A stretch of DNA of 64,000 bases from NCBI GenBank assembly GCA_023435985.1, contig JAEZKY010000021.1, positions 21,364 through 85,363 of the forward strand, in the 5' to 3' direction. The notes beneath the pieces are model-generated. The model was not told where the DNA came from and made no database searches. It was given only the letters and a program-made list of their open reading frames with translations. Positions 34,972 to 44,368 of the stretch are shown piece by piece. Numbering within the stretch: position 1 is the first letter of the stretch; every line of letters begins with the position of its first letter. Made by a program: the position numbers and the translations under genes. The stretch comes from Bacillota bacterium (GTDB lineage Bacteria; Bacillota; Clostridia; Clostridiales; Clostridiaceae).

Positions 34972-36006
34972 TTAAAATGCTGGTGCAATTAGATTTAATC
35001 CATCAGTTTCATCAAAACCTAGAATTATATTCATGTTTTGAATTGCTTGTCCGGCAGCACCTTTAACCATATTATCTATTGTGCTTACAATAATAATTTG
35101 GTCTTTTCTATGATTTAAGTGTAATGAAATAAAGCAATCATTTGTTAATCTTACGTTTTTAATTGAAGCAGTTTCCCCAAGAGGTAATATATTAACAAAT
35201 GGTTCATCTTTATAAAAATCTACATATAATTTATGAATTTCTTCAAGATTAACATTATCCTTTGGAAAACAATAAATTGTAGAGAGAATTCCTCTATTAA
35301 TTGGAAGTAAGTGAGGCGTAAAAGTTACACTTACTTTATCTTCTGCCATAACAGATAATGTTTCTTCAATCTCAGGTGTATGTCTATGGGCACCAACTTT
35401 ATATGGTGCAAAAGTCTCATTTTCTTCTGGAAAGTGAGTATTTAAAGTTAAACCTCTTCCAGAACCAGTAGTTCCTGATTTTGAATCACAAATGATATTA
35501 TCTAATTTTATCAATGAATTTTTTAAAAGCGGCATTAAGCCAAGTTCAATAGTTGTCGGATAGCAGCCAGGATTAGCAATTAGGGAACAGTTTTTAATTT
35601 TTTCCCTATTTAATTCTGGAAGTCCATAAACACTTTCTGAATGGAGAGCAGGCTCAGCAAATTTCTTGCCGTACCACTCTTCGTATTCATCTTCACTAGA
35701 TAATCTGAAATCAGCACCCATATCAATGCAGATTTTATTATTGTCAATAGCCTTTTTAGCAATATCTTCACTTAAGCCATGAGGCAGAGCAGTGAAGATA
35801 ACATCTGATTTTTCAATTACATCCTCTGCAGTTTTGCAAATCAAATTTGTTTTATTAAAAAAAGTTTTATATACATTACTAATTTCCTGACCTTCAAAAG
35901 AAACTGAGCTTAAAGCTGCAACTTCAACTTTAGGATGAGATAATAGTAATCTTAAAAGTTCAGCACCAACATATCCAGTAGCACCGATTATTCCGATCTT
36001 AACCAT
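34972..36006 (-). CDS. argC: N-acetyl-gamma-glutamyl-phosphate reductase
   Basis: NADPH-dependent reductase. The N-terminal Rossmann motif IIGATGYVGAELLRLL and the catalytic cysteine in ANPGCYPTT are visible. 344 aa. It precedes argJ by 23 bp. Confidence 0.95.
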   Translation of the reverse strand: MVKIGIIGATGYVGAELLRLLLSHPKVEVAALSSVSFEGQEISNVYKTFFNKTNLICKTAEDVIEKSDVIFTALPHGLSEDIAKKAIDNNKICIDMGADFRLSSEDEYEEWYGKKFAEPALHSESVYGLPELNREKIKNCSLIANPGCYPTTIELGLMPLLKNSLIKLDNIICDSKSGTTGSGRGLTLNTHFPEENETFAPYKVGAHRHTPEIEETLSVMAEDKVSVTFTPHLLPINRGILSTIYCFPKDNVNLEEIHKLYVDFYKDEPFVNILPLGETASIKNVRLTNDCFISLHLNHRKDQIIIVSTIDNMVKGAAGQAIQNMNIILGFDETDGLNLIAPAF

Positions 36007-36076
36007 TGTAAATTACCCCCGATATGACACAGTTAACAGTTAGAAGTAGAATTGTCATACAATACTTTAATAGTAT

Positions 36077-37468
36077 TTAATCGTCAACTGATTTAAATTC
36101 ATTAATAAAGTTTTCTAATGCAGAAATTTGCATTTTTACTGATTCTGTGGAAGGACCTCCTATAACTTTACGTTCTTCTACACAAGTCAATAAATCTATT
36201 GCATGGTAAATATCTTCTTCGAAAATAGGAGAGAAGACTTTAAACTCTTCGAGAGATAATTCTTCAATCATCTTATTTTCTTTTATACATGCAAGAACTA
36301 TTTCTCCAACTACCTCATGAGCATTTCTAAATGGCATTCCTTTTTTTACTAAGTAATCAGCTACATCAGTGGCGTTAGTAAAACCAAGAGCTGCACCTTT
36401 TCTCATGTTATCTTTCTTTACTCTCATAGTCTTAATCATTCCACAAAAAGTTTTAAGTGAAAGTTCAACAGTATCTATTCCATCAAAAAGAGCTTCCTTG
36501 TCTTCCTGCATATCTTTATTATAAGCAAGTGGAATTCCCTTCATAACAGTTAATAAGGTAATAAGATCACCATAAACTCTTCCTGTTTTGCCTCTTACCA
36601 ATTCTGCAACATCAGGATTTTTCTTTTGAGGCATGATACTGCTTCCAGTACTATAGCCATCATCGAGTTCAATGAAGCTGAATTCATTAGTACACCAAAG
36701 AATTATTTCTTCAGAGAATCTTGATAAGTGCATCATTATAATTGAAAGACAGGATAATGTCTCAATTACATAGTCTCTATCAGAAACAGAATCTAAACTG
36801 TTTAAGGTAACTTTTGAAAAACCAAGATCACGTGCAACCGCTTCTCTATCAATTGGATAAGTAGAAGTTGCTAATGCTCCAGCACCTAAAGGCATTTCAT
36901 CCATTCTGTTATAGCAGTCAGTAAGTCTTCCAATATCTCTCTTAAGCATTTCAGCATAAGCTAAAATATGATGAGCAAAGGTTATTGGCTGAGCTTTTTG
37001 CAAATGAGTATATCCAGGCATTATAGTATTTATATTCTCTTTAGCTTTATCTAGAAGTACTTCTTCTAAAGCTATGATATCTTCTTTTAAAGATGTGATT
37101 GCTTTCTTTAAATGCAATCTTAAATCTAAAGTTACTTGGTCATTTCTGCTTCTTCCAGTGTGAAGCATTTTTCCATATTCACCTATATAATAGGTTAGGG
37201 TACCTTCAACAAAGCTATGAATATCTTCAGAAGTTTGATCAATCTCAATAGCTCCACTATCAATTCTCTTTAATATTTCAAAAAGACCGGAAGTAATTCT
37301 GTCGCTAGCTTCCTTTGGAATTATATTTTGTTTTCCAAGCATTGAAGCATGAGCTAGGCTTCCTTCGATGTCTTCTTTATACATTCTCTGGTCAACATTT
37401 ATAGAGGAGTTAAAATCATTAACTAATTTGTCAGTGCCTTTTTTGAATCGTCCGCCCCAAAGCTTCAT
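36077..37468 (-). CDS. argH: Argininosuccinate lyase
   Basis: Splits argininosuccinate to arginine and fumarate. The superfamily loop GSSIMPQKKNPD with the catalytic serine is present, and MLHTGRSRNDQVTLDLRL is a substrate motif. 463 aa. Its start overlaps the argG stop by one base (TAATG), indicating translational coupling. Confidence 0.96.
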   Translation of the reverse strand: MKLWGGRFKKGTDKLVNDFNSSINVDQRMYKEDIEGSLAHASMLGKQNIIPKEASDRITSGLFEILKRIDSGAIEIDQTSEDIHSFVEGTLTYYIGEYGKMLHTGRSRNDQVTLDLRLHLKKAITSLKEDIIALEEVLLDKAKENINTIMPGYTHLQKAQPITFAHHILAYAEMLKRDIGRLTDCYNRMDEMPLGAGALATSTYPIDREAVARDLGFSKVTLNSLDSVSDRDYVIETLSCLSIIMMHLSRFSEEIILWCTNEFSFIELDDGYSTGSSIMPQKKNPDVAELVRGKTGRVYGDLITLLTVMKGIPLAYNKDMQEDKEALFDGIDTVELSLKTFCGMIKTMRVKKDNMRKGAALGFTNATDVADYLVKKGMPFRNAHEVVGEIVLACIKENKMIEELSLEEFKVFSPIFEEDIYHAIDLLTCVEERKVIGGPSTESVKMQISALENFINEFKSVDD

Positions 37469-38691
37469 TACATTTCCTCTTTCTTGACTTTTTCTAGCAT
37501 CTTAGCTCTTACAACAGTTGGAAGACCGTATAGATTAATGAATCCAGCAGAATCCTTTTGATCGTATACTCCATCTTCCCCAAAGGTTGCATATTCTTCA
37601 CTGTATAGTGAGTATGGACTAGTCATACCGGCATTGACAACATTTCCTTTATATAATTTTAATTTAATTTCTCCTGTAACTGTTTCTTGAGTTTTAGTAA
37701 CAAATTCAGATAATGCTTCTCTAAGTGGAGTAAACCATTGTCCGTTATATACTAAATCAGCAAATTTTAAAGCTATTTGTTCTTTATAATGAGCTGTTTC
37801 GCGATCAAGGCAAAGCTCTTCTAAATCCTTATGAGCCTTGTAAAGAATAGTTCCGCCTGGAGTTTCATAAACTCCTCTAGATTTCATACCAACAAGTCTG
37901 TTTTCAACCATATCAGTAATTCCTACAGCATTTTCTCCACCAATTTTATTTAATTCATCTAGAAGCTCAACGCTGTTCATTTTCTTTCCATTTAAGCTGA
38001 CTGCAATTCCCTTTTCAAAATTTAAAGTAATATAAGTTGGCTCATTTGGAGCAGCTTCTAAAGTTTTTGAAAGTTCTAGTATTTTAGCATATTGTGGTTC
38101 ATTTTCAGGAAATTCTAAATCTAAACCTTCATGGCTTAAATGCCAAATGTTTTTATCTTTACTGTAGTTTGTTTCACGATTGATCTTTAATGGAATATTG
38201 TTTGCTTCAGCATAATCTATCTCATCTTCTCTTGATTTTATATCCCATATTCTCCATGGAGCAATTATTGGCATACCAGGAGCAAATGCTTTAACAGCCA
38301 TTTCAAATCTTACCTGATCATTTCCTTTACCTGTACATCCGTGGCAGATTGCATCTGCACCTTCTTTTTTTGCAATCTCAACTAATCTTTTTCCGATTAT
38401 TGGTCTAGCAAATGAAGTTCCAAGAAGATATTTACCTTCATATATAGCACCAGCTTGAATAGTAGGGAAGATGTAATCATCAACAAACTCTTGAGTTAAA
38501 TCTTCTATATATAATTTTGATGCACCTGTTTTTATTGCCTTTTCTTCTAAACCATCTAGTTCATCCTTTTGACCTACATTAGCACATACAGCTATAACTT
38601 CACAGCCATAGTTTTCCTTGAGCCATGGAATAATAATTGATGTATCTAACCCCCCAGAATAAGCTAAAACTACCTTGTTGTATTTTGTCAT
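37468..38691 (-). CDS. argG: Argininosuccinate synthase
   Basis: ATP-dependent joining of citrulline and aspartate. The N-terminal AYSGGLDTSI is the PP-loop; CHGCTGKGNDQVRFE is also typical. 407 aa. First gene of the argGHCJBDF operon. Confidence 0.96.
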   Translation of the reverse strand: MTKYNKVVLAYSGGLDTSIIIPWLKENYGCEVIAVCANVGQKDELDGLEEKAIKTGASKLYIEDLTQEFVDDYIFPTIQAGAIYEGKYLLGTSFARPIIGKRLVEIAKKEGADAICHGCTGKGNDQVRFEMAVKAFAPGMPIIAPWRIWDIKSREDEIDYAEANNIPLKINRETNYSKDKNIWHLSHEGLDLEFPENEPQYAKILELSKTLEAAPNEPTYITLNFEKGIAVSLNGKKMNSVELLDELNKIGGENAVGITDMVENRLVGMKSRGVYETPGGTILYKAHKDLEELCLDRETAHYKEQIALKFADLVYNGQWFTPLREALSEFVTKTQETVTGEIKLKLYKGNVVNAGMTSPYSLYSEEYATFGEDGVYDQKDSAGFINLYGLPTVVRAKMLEKVKKEEM

Positions 38692-38719
38692 TTTAAAAGC
38701 CCTCCTTGTATAATAGAAA

Positions 38720-38980
38720 TATAAGGCACGTAAGATAAAATGCTAGTTAAAAGATGCCTTATAATTAAATATTTTCTAACTTGATTTATGCTTATAATTA
38801 TACAGTTGAATGAAAAAATAATCAAGTAAAAAATGAAAAAATATTCATAAAAATATACTAAATATACACAACTAAACAAAAAAATAAGCAATAATTAATA
38901 TTTTATGCATAGTATATTAATTATTATGCATAAAATATTCAAAGGCATAAAAGTGTAAAAATACTGCATAATTATGAATT
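38720..38980 (-). promoter_or_regulatory. argG promoter and leader, with candidate ArgR sites
   Basis: On the minus strand TTGATT (38825-38820), 17 nt, TATAAT (38802-38797) is a good promoter. The -10 lies in TGTATAATTATAAG, which resembles an ARG-box. Further ARG-box-like sequence TGCATAATTATGAA lies at about 38966-38979, and an inverted pair built on AATATTTTATGCATA lies at about 38898-38942. A 9-bp stem (TATAAGGCA with TGCCTTATA, about 38721-38765) sits in the leader just before the ribosome binding site. ArgR assignment is inference. Confidence 0.45.
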
Positions 38981-38983
38981 AAT

Positions 38984-39364
38984 CTAGAATACATTTTCTA
39001 TGCTTGGAATCTGTAATTTTTTTAAATGATCGCTATTATATTTAACTAAATGTAAAGAGGCGTGAGCTTCTGTTTCATCATCATGAATTAAGTATGTAGA
39101 TAACTTCACAGCTTCATTTAATAAGTTATCGAATTCTTGATGGCTGAGATACAAAGAAGTTATAAGATTTTTTTCTTCAATTGAGTTTAATAATTCGAGG
39201 GATTCATAATATGCATCTTCAAGTTTTTCATCTGAAATTTTCAATTCTATATCTTCCGTTTGTGCCTTGATGTTATCACACAAATTGAGTATAGAATTGT
39301 TTAGAAAATATACGCATACCATAGTTAAGAGAAATATAAGTACTGATAATATTGCATTTCTCAT
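38984..39364 (-). CDS. DUF4363 family membrane-anchored protein
   Basis: 126 aa with one N-terminal membrane helix (about residues 4-22) and a helical extracytoplasmic domain. It overlaps the upstream DUF421 gene by 4 bp, so the two are translated together. This pairing is common in Clostridia; function unknown. Confidence 0.82.
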   Translation of the reverse strand: MRNAILSVLIFLLTMVCVYFLNNSILNLCDNIKAQTEDIELKISDEKLEDAYYESLELLNSIEEKNLITSLYLSHQEFDNLLNEAVKLSTYLIHDDETEAHASLHLVKYNSDHLKKLQIPSIENVF

Positions 39365-40065
39365 TTTTTATACTCCTTTTCATATTCATCAAAAAGTTGA
39401 TATTTAAATTTTCCTTCAGTATCATATAAAGCAATCAATACGTGTTTTATTGATGAAATGTTATGCTTATTTAATAAATCAATTATCCACTTCTCATCTT
39501 TATTTATTGAGGTTAATGAATTCTTATTAATTTTACCGTCAGAAATTAGGACTTTAGGTAACTTAGCTTCAATAGCTTTAGATGTATTATCGGAATTTGA
39601 ATTAGATTTTTTCGAAGAATTGTAATCTGCAGGCAGTATAGATATTTGTCCATCATTCTCTAATATTGCATATTGAATTTCATCAAGGTTAAAATAATTT
39701 GCTAGACGTAACTCTTCTAATAATTCATCTATGTTTAATTGCTGTCTTTTTAAAGTTGGATAATTTATTTTACCGTTATAAACCAATATACAAGGTTCGC
39801 CATCAACAATTCTTCTTGTAGATTGAAATTTTAAACCTATTTGAGTTAAAATTGTCTTTAAAAATAATAAGGTTATTATAGGAATAATCCCAAGGAGTAA
39901 TGGCAATCTTGTGTCCTGCATTGGCAAAGATGCCAAATCTGAAATCATAATTGTTATTACAAACTCGTAAGGTTGAAGTTCCCCTATTTGTCTTTTTCCC
40001 ATCAATCTCATTGTTAATACAACTAATAAGTACAAAATAGCAGTTCTAATTGAAACTACAAACAT
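39361..40065 (-). CDS. DUF421 domain membrane protein (YetF/YdfR-like)
   Basis: Three N-terminal membrane helices (about residues 1-75, including LTMRLMGKRQIGELQPYEFVI) are followed by a soluble C-terminal domain with an insert rich in Ser and Asn. I chose ATG 40065 because GAGGTGG lies 8 nt upstream; an in-frame start 20 codons earlier lacks a ribosome binding site. DUF421 proteins have been linked to stress and germination physiology; no molecular role is clear. Confidence 0.85.
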   Translation of the reverse strand: MFVVSIRTAILYLLVVLTMRLMGKRQIGELQPYEFVITIMISDLASLPMQDTRLPLLLGIIPIITLLFLKTILTQIGLKFQSTRRIVDGEPCILVYNGKINYPTLKRQQLNIDELLEELRLANYFNLDEIQYAILENDGQISILPADYNSSKKSNSNSDNTSKAIEAKLPKVLISDGKINKNSLTSINKDEKWIIDLLNKHNISSIKHVLIALYDTEGKFKYQLFDEYEKEYKK

Positions 40066-40125
40066 ATAAAAAACCACCTCAAAAATAATATTTGCAAAAA
40101 TAAAACTTAATATACTAATGACCAT

Positions 40126-40459
40126 CTAAAAAATAACACAATCATAGAGTAGTTTATTTTATACACTCATGCTGCGTGAGTTTATTTTATACTAACAAGC
40201 CAGTCAAATGACATTGGAAAAGTTGGCTTATAACCTTATGAAAACCATACATGACAAATTTAGACTTGCTACTTTATTTTATATGTCTAATAAAAATACT
40301 TTTATCTTTTTTAGGAAAAATGTATATAATATAGTTGATGCTACCTATATATGGCGCAAATAAATTAAAATAATTGAGTATTTTGAAAGAAGCCATGATT
40401 TTGGGGCTGATGAGATTAAAGTCTAGTGAAATATTATTTGTAAGGAAAGGGTTAATTGT
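40126..40459. other. Divergent intergenic region, DUF421 to nucleoside kinase
   Basis: The 12-mer TTTATTTTATAC occurs twice as a direct repeat around a small ACTCA/TGAGT hairpin (about 40150-40195). A TATAAT at 40325-40330 is the only promoter-like element facing the kinase, and its -35 is weak. Nothing else is recognised. Confidence 0.35.
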
Positions 40460-42118
40460 ATGAGGAGTAAAGATGGGTTTGGATTAAAAAAATACATTAT
40501 TAAAGCTAAAAAAGGTTTAACTTTTTACGAGCTAATTATTAATAATTGTAAAGATATAATTAAAAATATTGCTATATGTAAGCTTAACGGAAAATATTAT
40601 GAATTAACTGAAATAATAGAGGATGATGGGGAGGTTGAACTTATTGGCTTTAATAGTGAATTAGGAATGAAAATTTATACTAGAACACTGCAGTTTATTT
40701 TTATTAAAGCTGCTTTGGATTTATTTCCAGAATCAAAAATAACAATTGATCATGCTATAAGTGAGGCTATATATGGTGAAGTGCATAAAGATAGGCCTCT
40801 AAGCAAAGGAGACATTGATAAAATTAAAGTAAAAATGCAAGAAATAATAAATAAAGATATACCTATAAAGAGTATTAGGATGACTAAGACAGATGCTATG
40901 GATATTTTTAAGAATTATAAGATGAAGGATAAAGTTAAACTTTTAACATACTATGATATAAAATATGTCCATCTTTATGAACTCGATGGAAGATATGACT
41001 ATTTTTATGGATTTATGGGATATTCCACTGGAGTAATAAAAAAATTTGATGTATTTAAATATGAGACAGGTTTTATATTGCAAAGACCTCAAGAACAAAA
41101 CATGGATGAACTTGCTGAATTTATGGAACAAAAGGGTTTAACTAAAATCTTTATAGAAACACAGAGATGGTTAAATATATTGGGGTTAGAGGATGTCGGA
41201 ACATTAAATGAAAAGGTAGATAACAATGAATTAAAAAATATAATCATGGTTGCAGAAGGGCTTCATGAAAAGAAAATTGCAAATATTGCTGATGAAATAC
41301 TATATAGAAAAGATGTTAGAATTATTCTCATTGCAGGCCCATCTTCTTCAGGAAAAACTACTTTTGCAAATAGGTTAAGTATACAGCTGAGGGTAAATGG
41401 ATTAATTCCTATACCATTATCTTTGGATAATTACTTTGTAAATCGCATAGATACACCTAAAGATGAAAATGGTGATTATGATTATGAATCAATTAATGCC
41501 TTGGATTTAGAACTATTAAATAAAGACTTAGAAAGATTAATGAGTGGAGAAGAAGTTGAACTTCCAATCTATAATTTTAAAACAGGGCAAAAGGAATGGA
41601 AGGACTATAAGGTTAAATTGCCGAAAAATGGAGTACTAGTAATTGAAGGCATCCATGGATTAAATCCAAGTTTAATTTCAAGCAATTTAAATAGTAATGT
41701 TTTCAAAATTTATATTTCAGCATTAACGCAGTTAAATATAGATAATCATAATAGAATTTCTACAACTGATGTAAGAAAAGTAAGAAGAATCGTAAGGGAT
41801 TCATTATCTAGGGGATATAAGGCAGAAGATACTTTAAAGATGTGGCCTTCTATTAAAAAAGGAGAAAAAAAGAATATATTTGTTTATCAGGAAGAAGCTG
41901 ATGTGGCATTTAATTCTACATTGGTTTATGAACTTGGAGTATTAAAGCCATATGCATTACAGGAGTTAGATAAAATAACGGAAGAAAGTTCAGTTTATTC
42001 AGAAGCTCTAAGATTAAAATCTTTTTTAGGTTTTTTTAAAGAAATAGAAATAGCTGAAGTGCCTAAGAATTCATTATTAAGAGAATTCATTGGAGGATCT
42101 ATTTTTTATGAATATTAG
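40460..42118 (+). CDS. Nucleoside kinase (uridine kinase-like) with N-terminal TGS/ThrRS-like region
   Basis: 552 aa. The C-terminal half is a P-loop kinase of the uridine kinase/PRK fold (GPSSSGKTTFANRL, about residues 296-309; LSLDNYFV follows). The N-terminal 230 residues resemble the TGS and second additional domain of threonyl-tRNA synthetase, with a degenerate editing-type HxxxH region (DHAISEAIYGEVH). This fusion is widespread in Clostridia, but its substrate is uncertain. AAGGAAAGGG precedes the ATG. Confidence 0.85.
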   Translation: MRSKDGFGLKKYIIKAKKGLTFYELIINNCKDIIKNIAICKLNGKYYELTEIIEDDGEVELIGFNSELGMKIYTRTLQFIFIKAALDLFPESKITIDHAISEAIYGEVHKDRPLSKGDIDKIKVKMQEIINKDIPIKSIRMTKTDAMDIFKNYKMKDKVKLLTYYDIKYVHLYELDGRYDYFYGFMGYSTGVIKKFDVFKYETGFILQRPQEQNMDELAEFMEQKGLTKIFIETQRWLNILGLEDVGTLNEKVDNNELKNIIMVAEGLHEKKIANIADEILYRKDVRIILIAGPSSSGKTTFANRLSIQLRVNGLIPIPLSLDNYFVNRIDTPKDENGDYDYESINALDLELLNKDLERLMSGEEVELPIYNFKTGQKEWKDYKVKLPKNGVLVIEGIHGLNPSLISSNLNSNVFKIYISALTQLNIDNHNRISTTDVRKVRRIVRDSLSRGYKAEDTLKMWPSIKKGEKKNIFVYQEEADVAFNSTLVYELGVLKPYALQELDKITEESSVYSEALRLKSFLGFFKEIEIAEVPKNSLLREFIGGSIFYEY

Positions 42119-42175
42119 GATGGTCGTAGATATATTAACTTATACAAATAGCTAGATTTGATAATTGTATATAAG

Positions 42176-42205
42176 CGTATTAGAGAATTCTCTAATACGT
42201 TTTTT
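42176..42205 (+). terminator. Terminator after the nucleoside kinase gene
   Basis: A 24-bp perfect palindrome (CGTATTAGAGAA with its complement, 42176-42199) is followed by TTTTTT. Confidence 0.88.
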
Positions 42206-42266
42206 ATATGTAATTTATAAAAAAATTGATTTTTGAATTTTAACATTGTTATATTATTAACTAAGC

Positions 42267-42295
42267 TTGACACTAGAAAATAAATGTGTGATACT
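42267..42295 (+). promoter_or_regulatory. glpF promoter
   Basis: TTGACA (42267-42272), 17 nt, then GATACT (42290-42295) with an upstream TG (extended -10). The arrangement is the same as at the glpP promoter, and the transcript starts share AAAGAAAACAATTACAT. Confidence 0.72.
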
Positions 42296-42303
42296 AAAAG
42301 CAT

Positions 42304-42499
42304 AAAGAAAACAATTACATTTAGATTCTGTGGGGAGATCCCTTTGTAAATGTAGGCTATAGAGAATTAGAGAAAAGAGCCACATAAAACTAAATTTACT
42401 TAGAAGAACTACTTTATTTTAGGTAAATTTAAAGCTTATATATTTAGTCAATATGAAGAATTCATTATTGTTTAAAGTATAAGGGTGTTTTATGTGGCT
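42304..42499 (+). promoter_or_regulatory. GlpP-type leader RNA of glpF
   Basis: In order: AAAGAAAACAATTACAT; a hairpin around GGGAGATCCC with ACATTTA/TAAATGT arms (42314-42352); the motif TAGGCTATAGAGAATTAGAG (42353-42372); then a large structure closed by AGCCACATAAAAC (42378-42390) pairing perfectly with 42487-42499. Inside it are TAAATTTAC/GTAAATTTA (42391-42399 with 42423-42431) and a third stem containing CTTATA/TATAAG. The same motif and closing stem recur before glpK. Role as a GlpP target is inference; the remaining 42500-42713 shows no other structure. Confidence 0.7.
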
Positions 42500-42713
42500 A
42501 TTATTATTGGCAAAATTAATAGCAATTTAGAATTTTTAATCAATTTTACTAAAATAATTCTTAACGCTGAAGATTGCTGATGTATTGCTTTCTAGGATTA
42601 TCAAACAAAATATTTATTTTGAAAGTAGGTGTATATAAACTAAAATATGTACTACATTTTAAGAGTAAGGAAAAATAAATTAAATGTTGTAAGAATAGAA
42701 AGGAGATAATGCT

Positions 42714-43427
42714 ATGACAATTTTTTTTGCAGAATTAGTAGGAACTTTATTACTTATTTTATTAGGTGACGGTGTTGTAGCCAATGTCGTATTAAAAAAA
42801 TCAGGTGGATCAGGAGCAGGATTAATAGTAATTGCAATAGGATGGGCTTTTGCGGTAGGAATTCCAGCATTGATTTTTGGAAATTATAGTGGGGCTCATT
42901 TTAATCCAGCATTAACAATTGCGTTAGCAGTAATAGGTAAAGTAGCGTGGGCTCAAGTTCCGATTTATTTAGCTGGACAATGTATTGGTGCATTTTTAGG
43001 AGCAGTTTTGGTATTTATTGTTTATAATGATCAATTTAAAGCTACTGAAGATAAAGGAAGCAAACTTGGTGTATTTTGTACAGGCCCTCAAGTAAAGAAT
43101 ACTTCAATTAATTTTATAACTGAGCTTGTAGGAACATTTGTACTAGTTTATGCAATTTTAGGAATGGGAGATCAAAATCTATCAAATGGAATGGGAACAT
43201 TGTTTGTAGCATTTTTAATTTTGGCTATTGGTGTAAGTTTAGGAGGTCCAACAGGATATGCAATTAATCCAGCAAGAGATTTAATGCCAAGAATCGCACA
43301 TGCAGTATTACCTATACCTGATAAGGGAGATTCTAATTGGGGATATGCATGGATTCCTGTTGTTGCCCCAATTGTAGGAGCAATTTTAGCTGCATTATTT
43401 TATGTAATGTTACATGGAATATTATAA
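42714..43427 (+). CDS. glpF: Glycerol facilitator (aquaglyceroporin)
   Basis: MIP-family channel for glycerol. Two NPA loops are visible: GAHFNPALTIAL and YAINPARDLMPR; the aspartate after the second NPA is typical of glycerol-selective channels. Six membrane helices, 237 aa. AAAGGAGAT precedes the ATG. First gene of the glp block. Confidence 0.94.
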   Translation: MTIFFAELVGTLLLILLGDGVVANVVLKKSGGSGAGLIVIAIGWAFAVGIPALIFGNYSGAHFNPALTIALAVIGKVAWAQVPIYLAGQCIGAFLGAVLVFIVYNDQFKATEDKGSKLGVFCTGPQVKNTSINFITELVGTFVLVYAILGMGDQNLSNGMGTLFVAFLILAIGVSLGGPTGYAINPARDLMPRIAHAVLPIPDKGDSNWGYAWIPVVAPIVGAILAALFYVMLHGIL

Positions 43428-43448
43428 AAAACTTATTAATATTTGGAT

Positions 43449-43477
43449 TTGACAGTGAAAGGTAAGTATGCAATACT
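43449..43477 (+). promoter_or_regulatory. glpP promoter
   Basis: TTGACA (43449-43454), 17 nt, AATACT (43472-43477). The layout and downstream AAAGAAAACAATTACAT match the glpF promoter region, implying duplication. Confidence 0.65.
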
Positions 43478-43512
43478 TAAAATAAAAAGAAAACAATTAC
43501 ATGGGAGTATAT

Positions 43513-44070
43513 ATGAATATTAAAGAATTGTTAGAGGAAAATCCAGTTATAGCAGCAGTAAAAAACGAAGAACAATTAGGATTAGCAGTAGATTCAGATG
43601 CTCAAATTATATTTGTTTTGTTTGGAGATGTGATGAATATTAAAGAAATAAGTGAAATTATTACATCTAAAAACAAGATAGGAATAATTCATATAGATTT
43701 AGTTGAAGGATTTACAAATAAGGAAGTGGTTATAAGATATATCAAAGAAAGAACAAAATTTAGTGGAATAATCAGTACAAAACCACAGGTTGTAAAACTC
43801 GCTAAAAAATATGATTTATTAGGAGTTCAGAGAGTTTTTATTTTCGATACTCTATCATTGAGCACTGTTAAAAATCACATGATTTCTGAATGTGATGCAA
43901 TAGAAGTATTACCAGGAATAATTCCTAAGGTACTTGGAATTATATCAGAGCATTCTAATAAACCAGTTGTTGCTGGTGGACTAATCGAAACCAAAGAAGA
44001 GGTAATACATGCATTGAATTCAGGAGCAACGTGTGTATCTACAACTAAAAAAGAAATTTGGAACATGTAG
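43513..44070 (+). CDS. glpP: Glycerol-3-phosphate-responsive antiterminator GlpP
   Basis: RNA-binding antiterminator of glycerol genes, activated by glycerol-3-phosphate in B. subtilis. TIM-barrel-like G3P_antiterm domain across the whole length: IIHIDLVEGF, GIISTKPQVVKLAKKYDLLGVQRVFIFD, IEVLPGIIPK and VVAGGLIETKEEV. I chose ATG 43513 because GGGAG lies just upstream; the frame is also open from ATG 43501. Its stop codon forms the first bases of the TAGGCTATAGAG leader motif that continues to glpK. Confidence 0.92.
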   Translation: MNIKELLEENPVIAAVKNEEQLGLAVDSDAQIIFVLFGDVMNIKEISEIITSKNKIGIIHIDLVEGFTNKEVVIRYIKERTKFSGIISTKPQVVKLAKKYDLLGVQRVFIFDTLSLSTVKNHMISECDAIEVLPGIIPKVLGIISEHSNKPVVAGGLIETKEEVIHALNSGATCVSTTKKEIWNM

Positions 44071-44214
44071 GCTATAGAGAATTAGAGAATAAAGCCACAT
44101 AAAACTAGATTTATTTAGGGAAGTTTTTATTTGGACTAAATAGATTTTAAATTTATACAAGGCAGTAAGAAACATATGCTATTGCGGGAGTATAAATGAA
44201 CGTTTTATGTGGCT
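44068..44214 (+). promoter_or_regulatory. GlpP-type leader RNA of glpK
   Basis: TAGGCTATAGAGAATTAGAG (44068-44087) is followed by AGCCACATAAAAC (44093-44105), which pairs perfectly with 44202-44214. Inside are a stem 44107-44118 with 44136-44147 and ATTTATAC/GTATAAAT (44151-44158 with 44190-44197). The closing stem is identical to that before glpF, while the inner stems differ in sequence but are conserved in position, which supports a real RNA fold. The rest of the gap to 44368 shows nothing further. Confidence 0.7.
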
Positions 44215-44368
44215 ATAATTTTCAGCAAATTTACTGCTAATACCTGTATATCCTATATTTAAAGTTTTATTCAGAGAGACATAAATTAGTCTAGATATCA
44301 AGATATTTAATATTAGAATCTTAATGAAATATTTTAATAAAATATGTTAGGAAAGAAAGGTGTAATAT

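Noticed and set aside
42176..42199. Palindrome containing AGAGAATT as another GlpP motif
   Set aside because: It is a perfect terminator hairpin with a U-tract at the end of the nucleoside kinase gene; the partial match is incidental.
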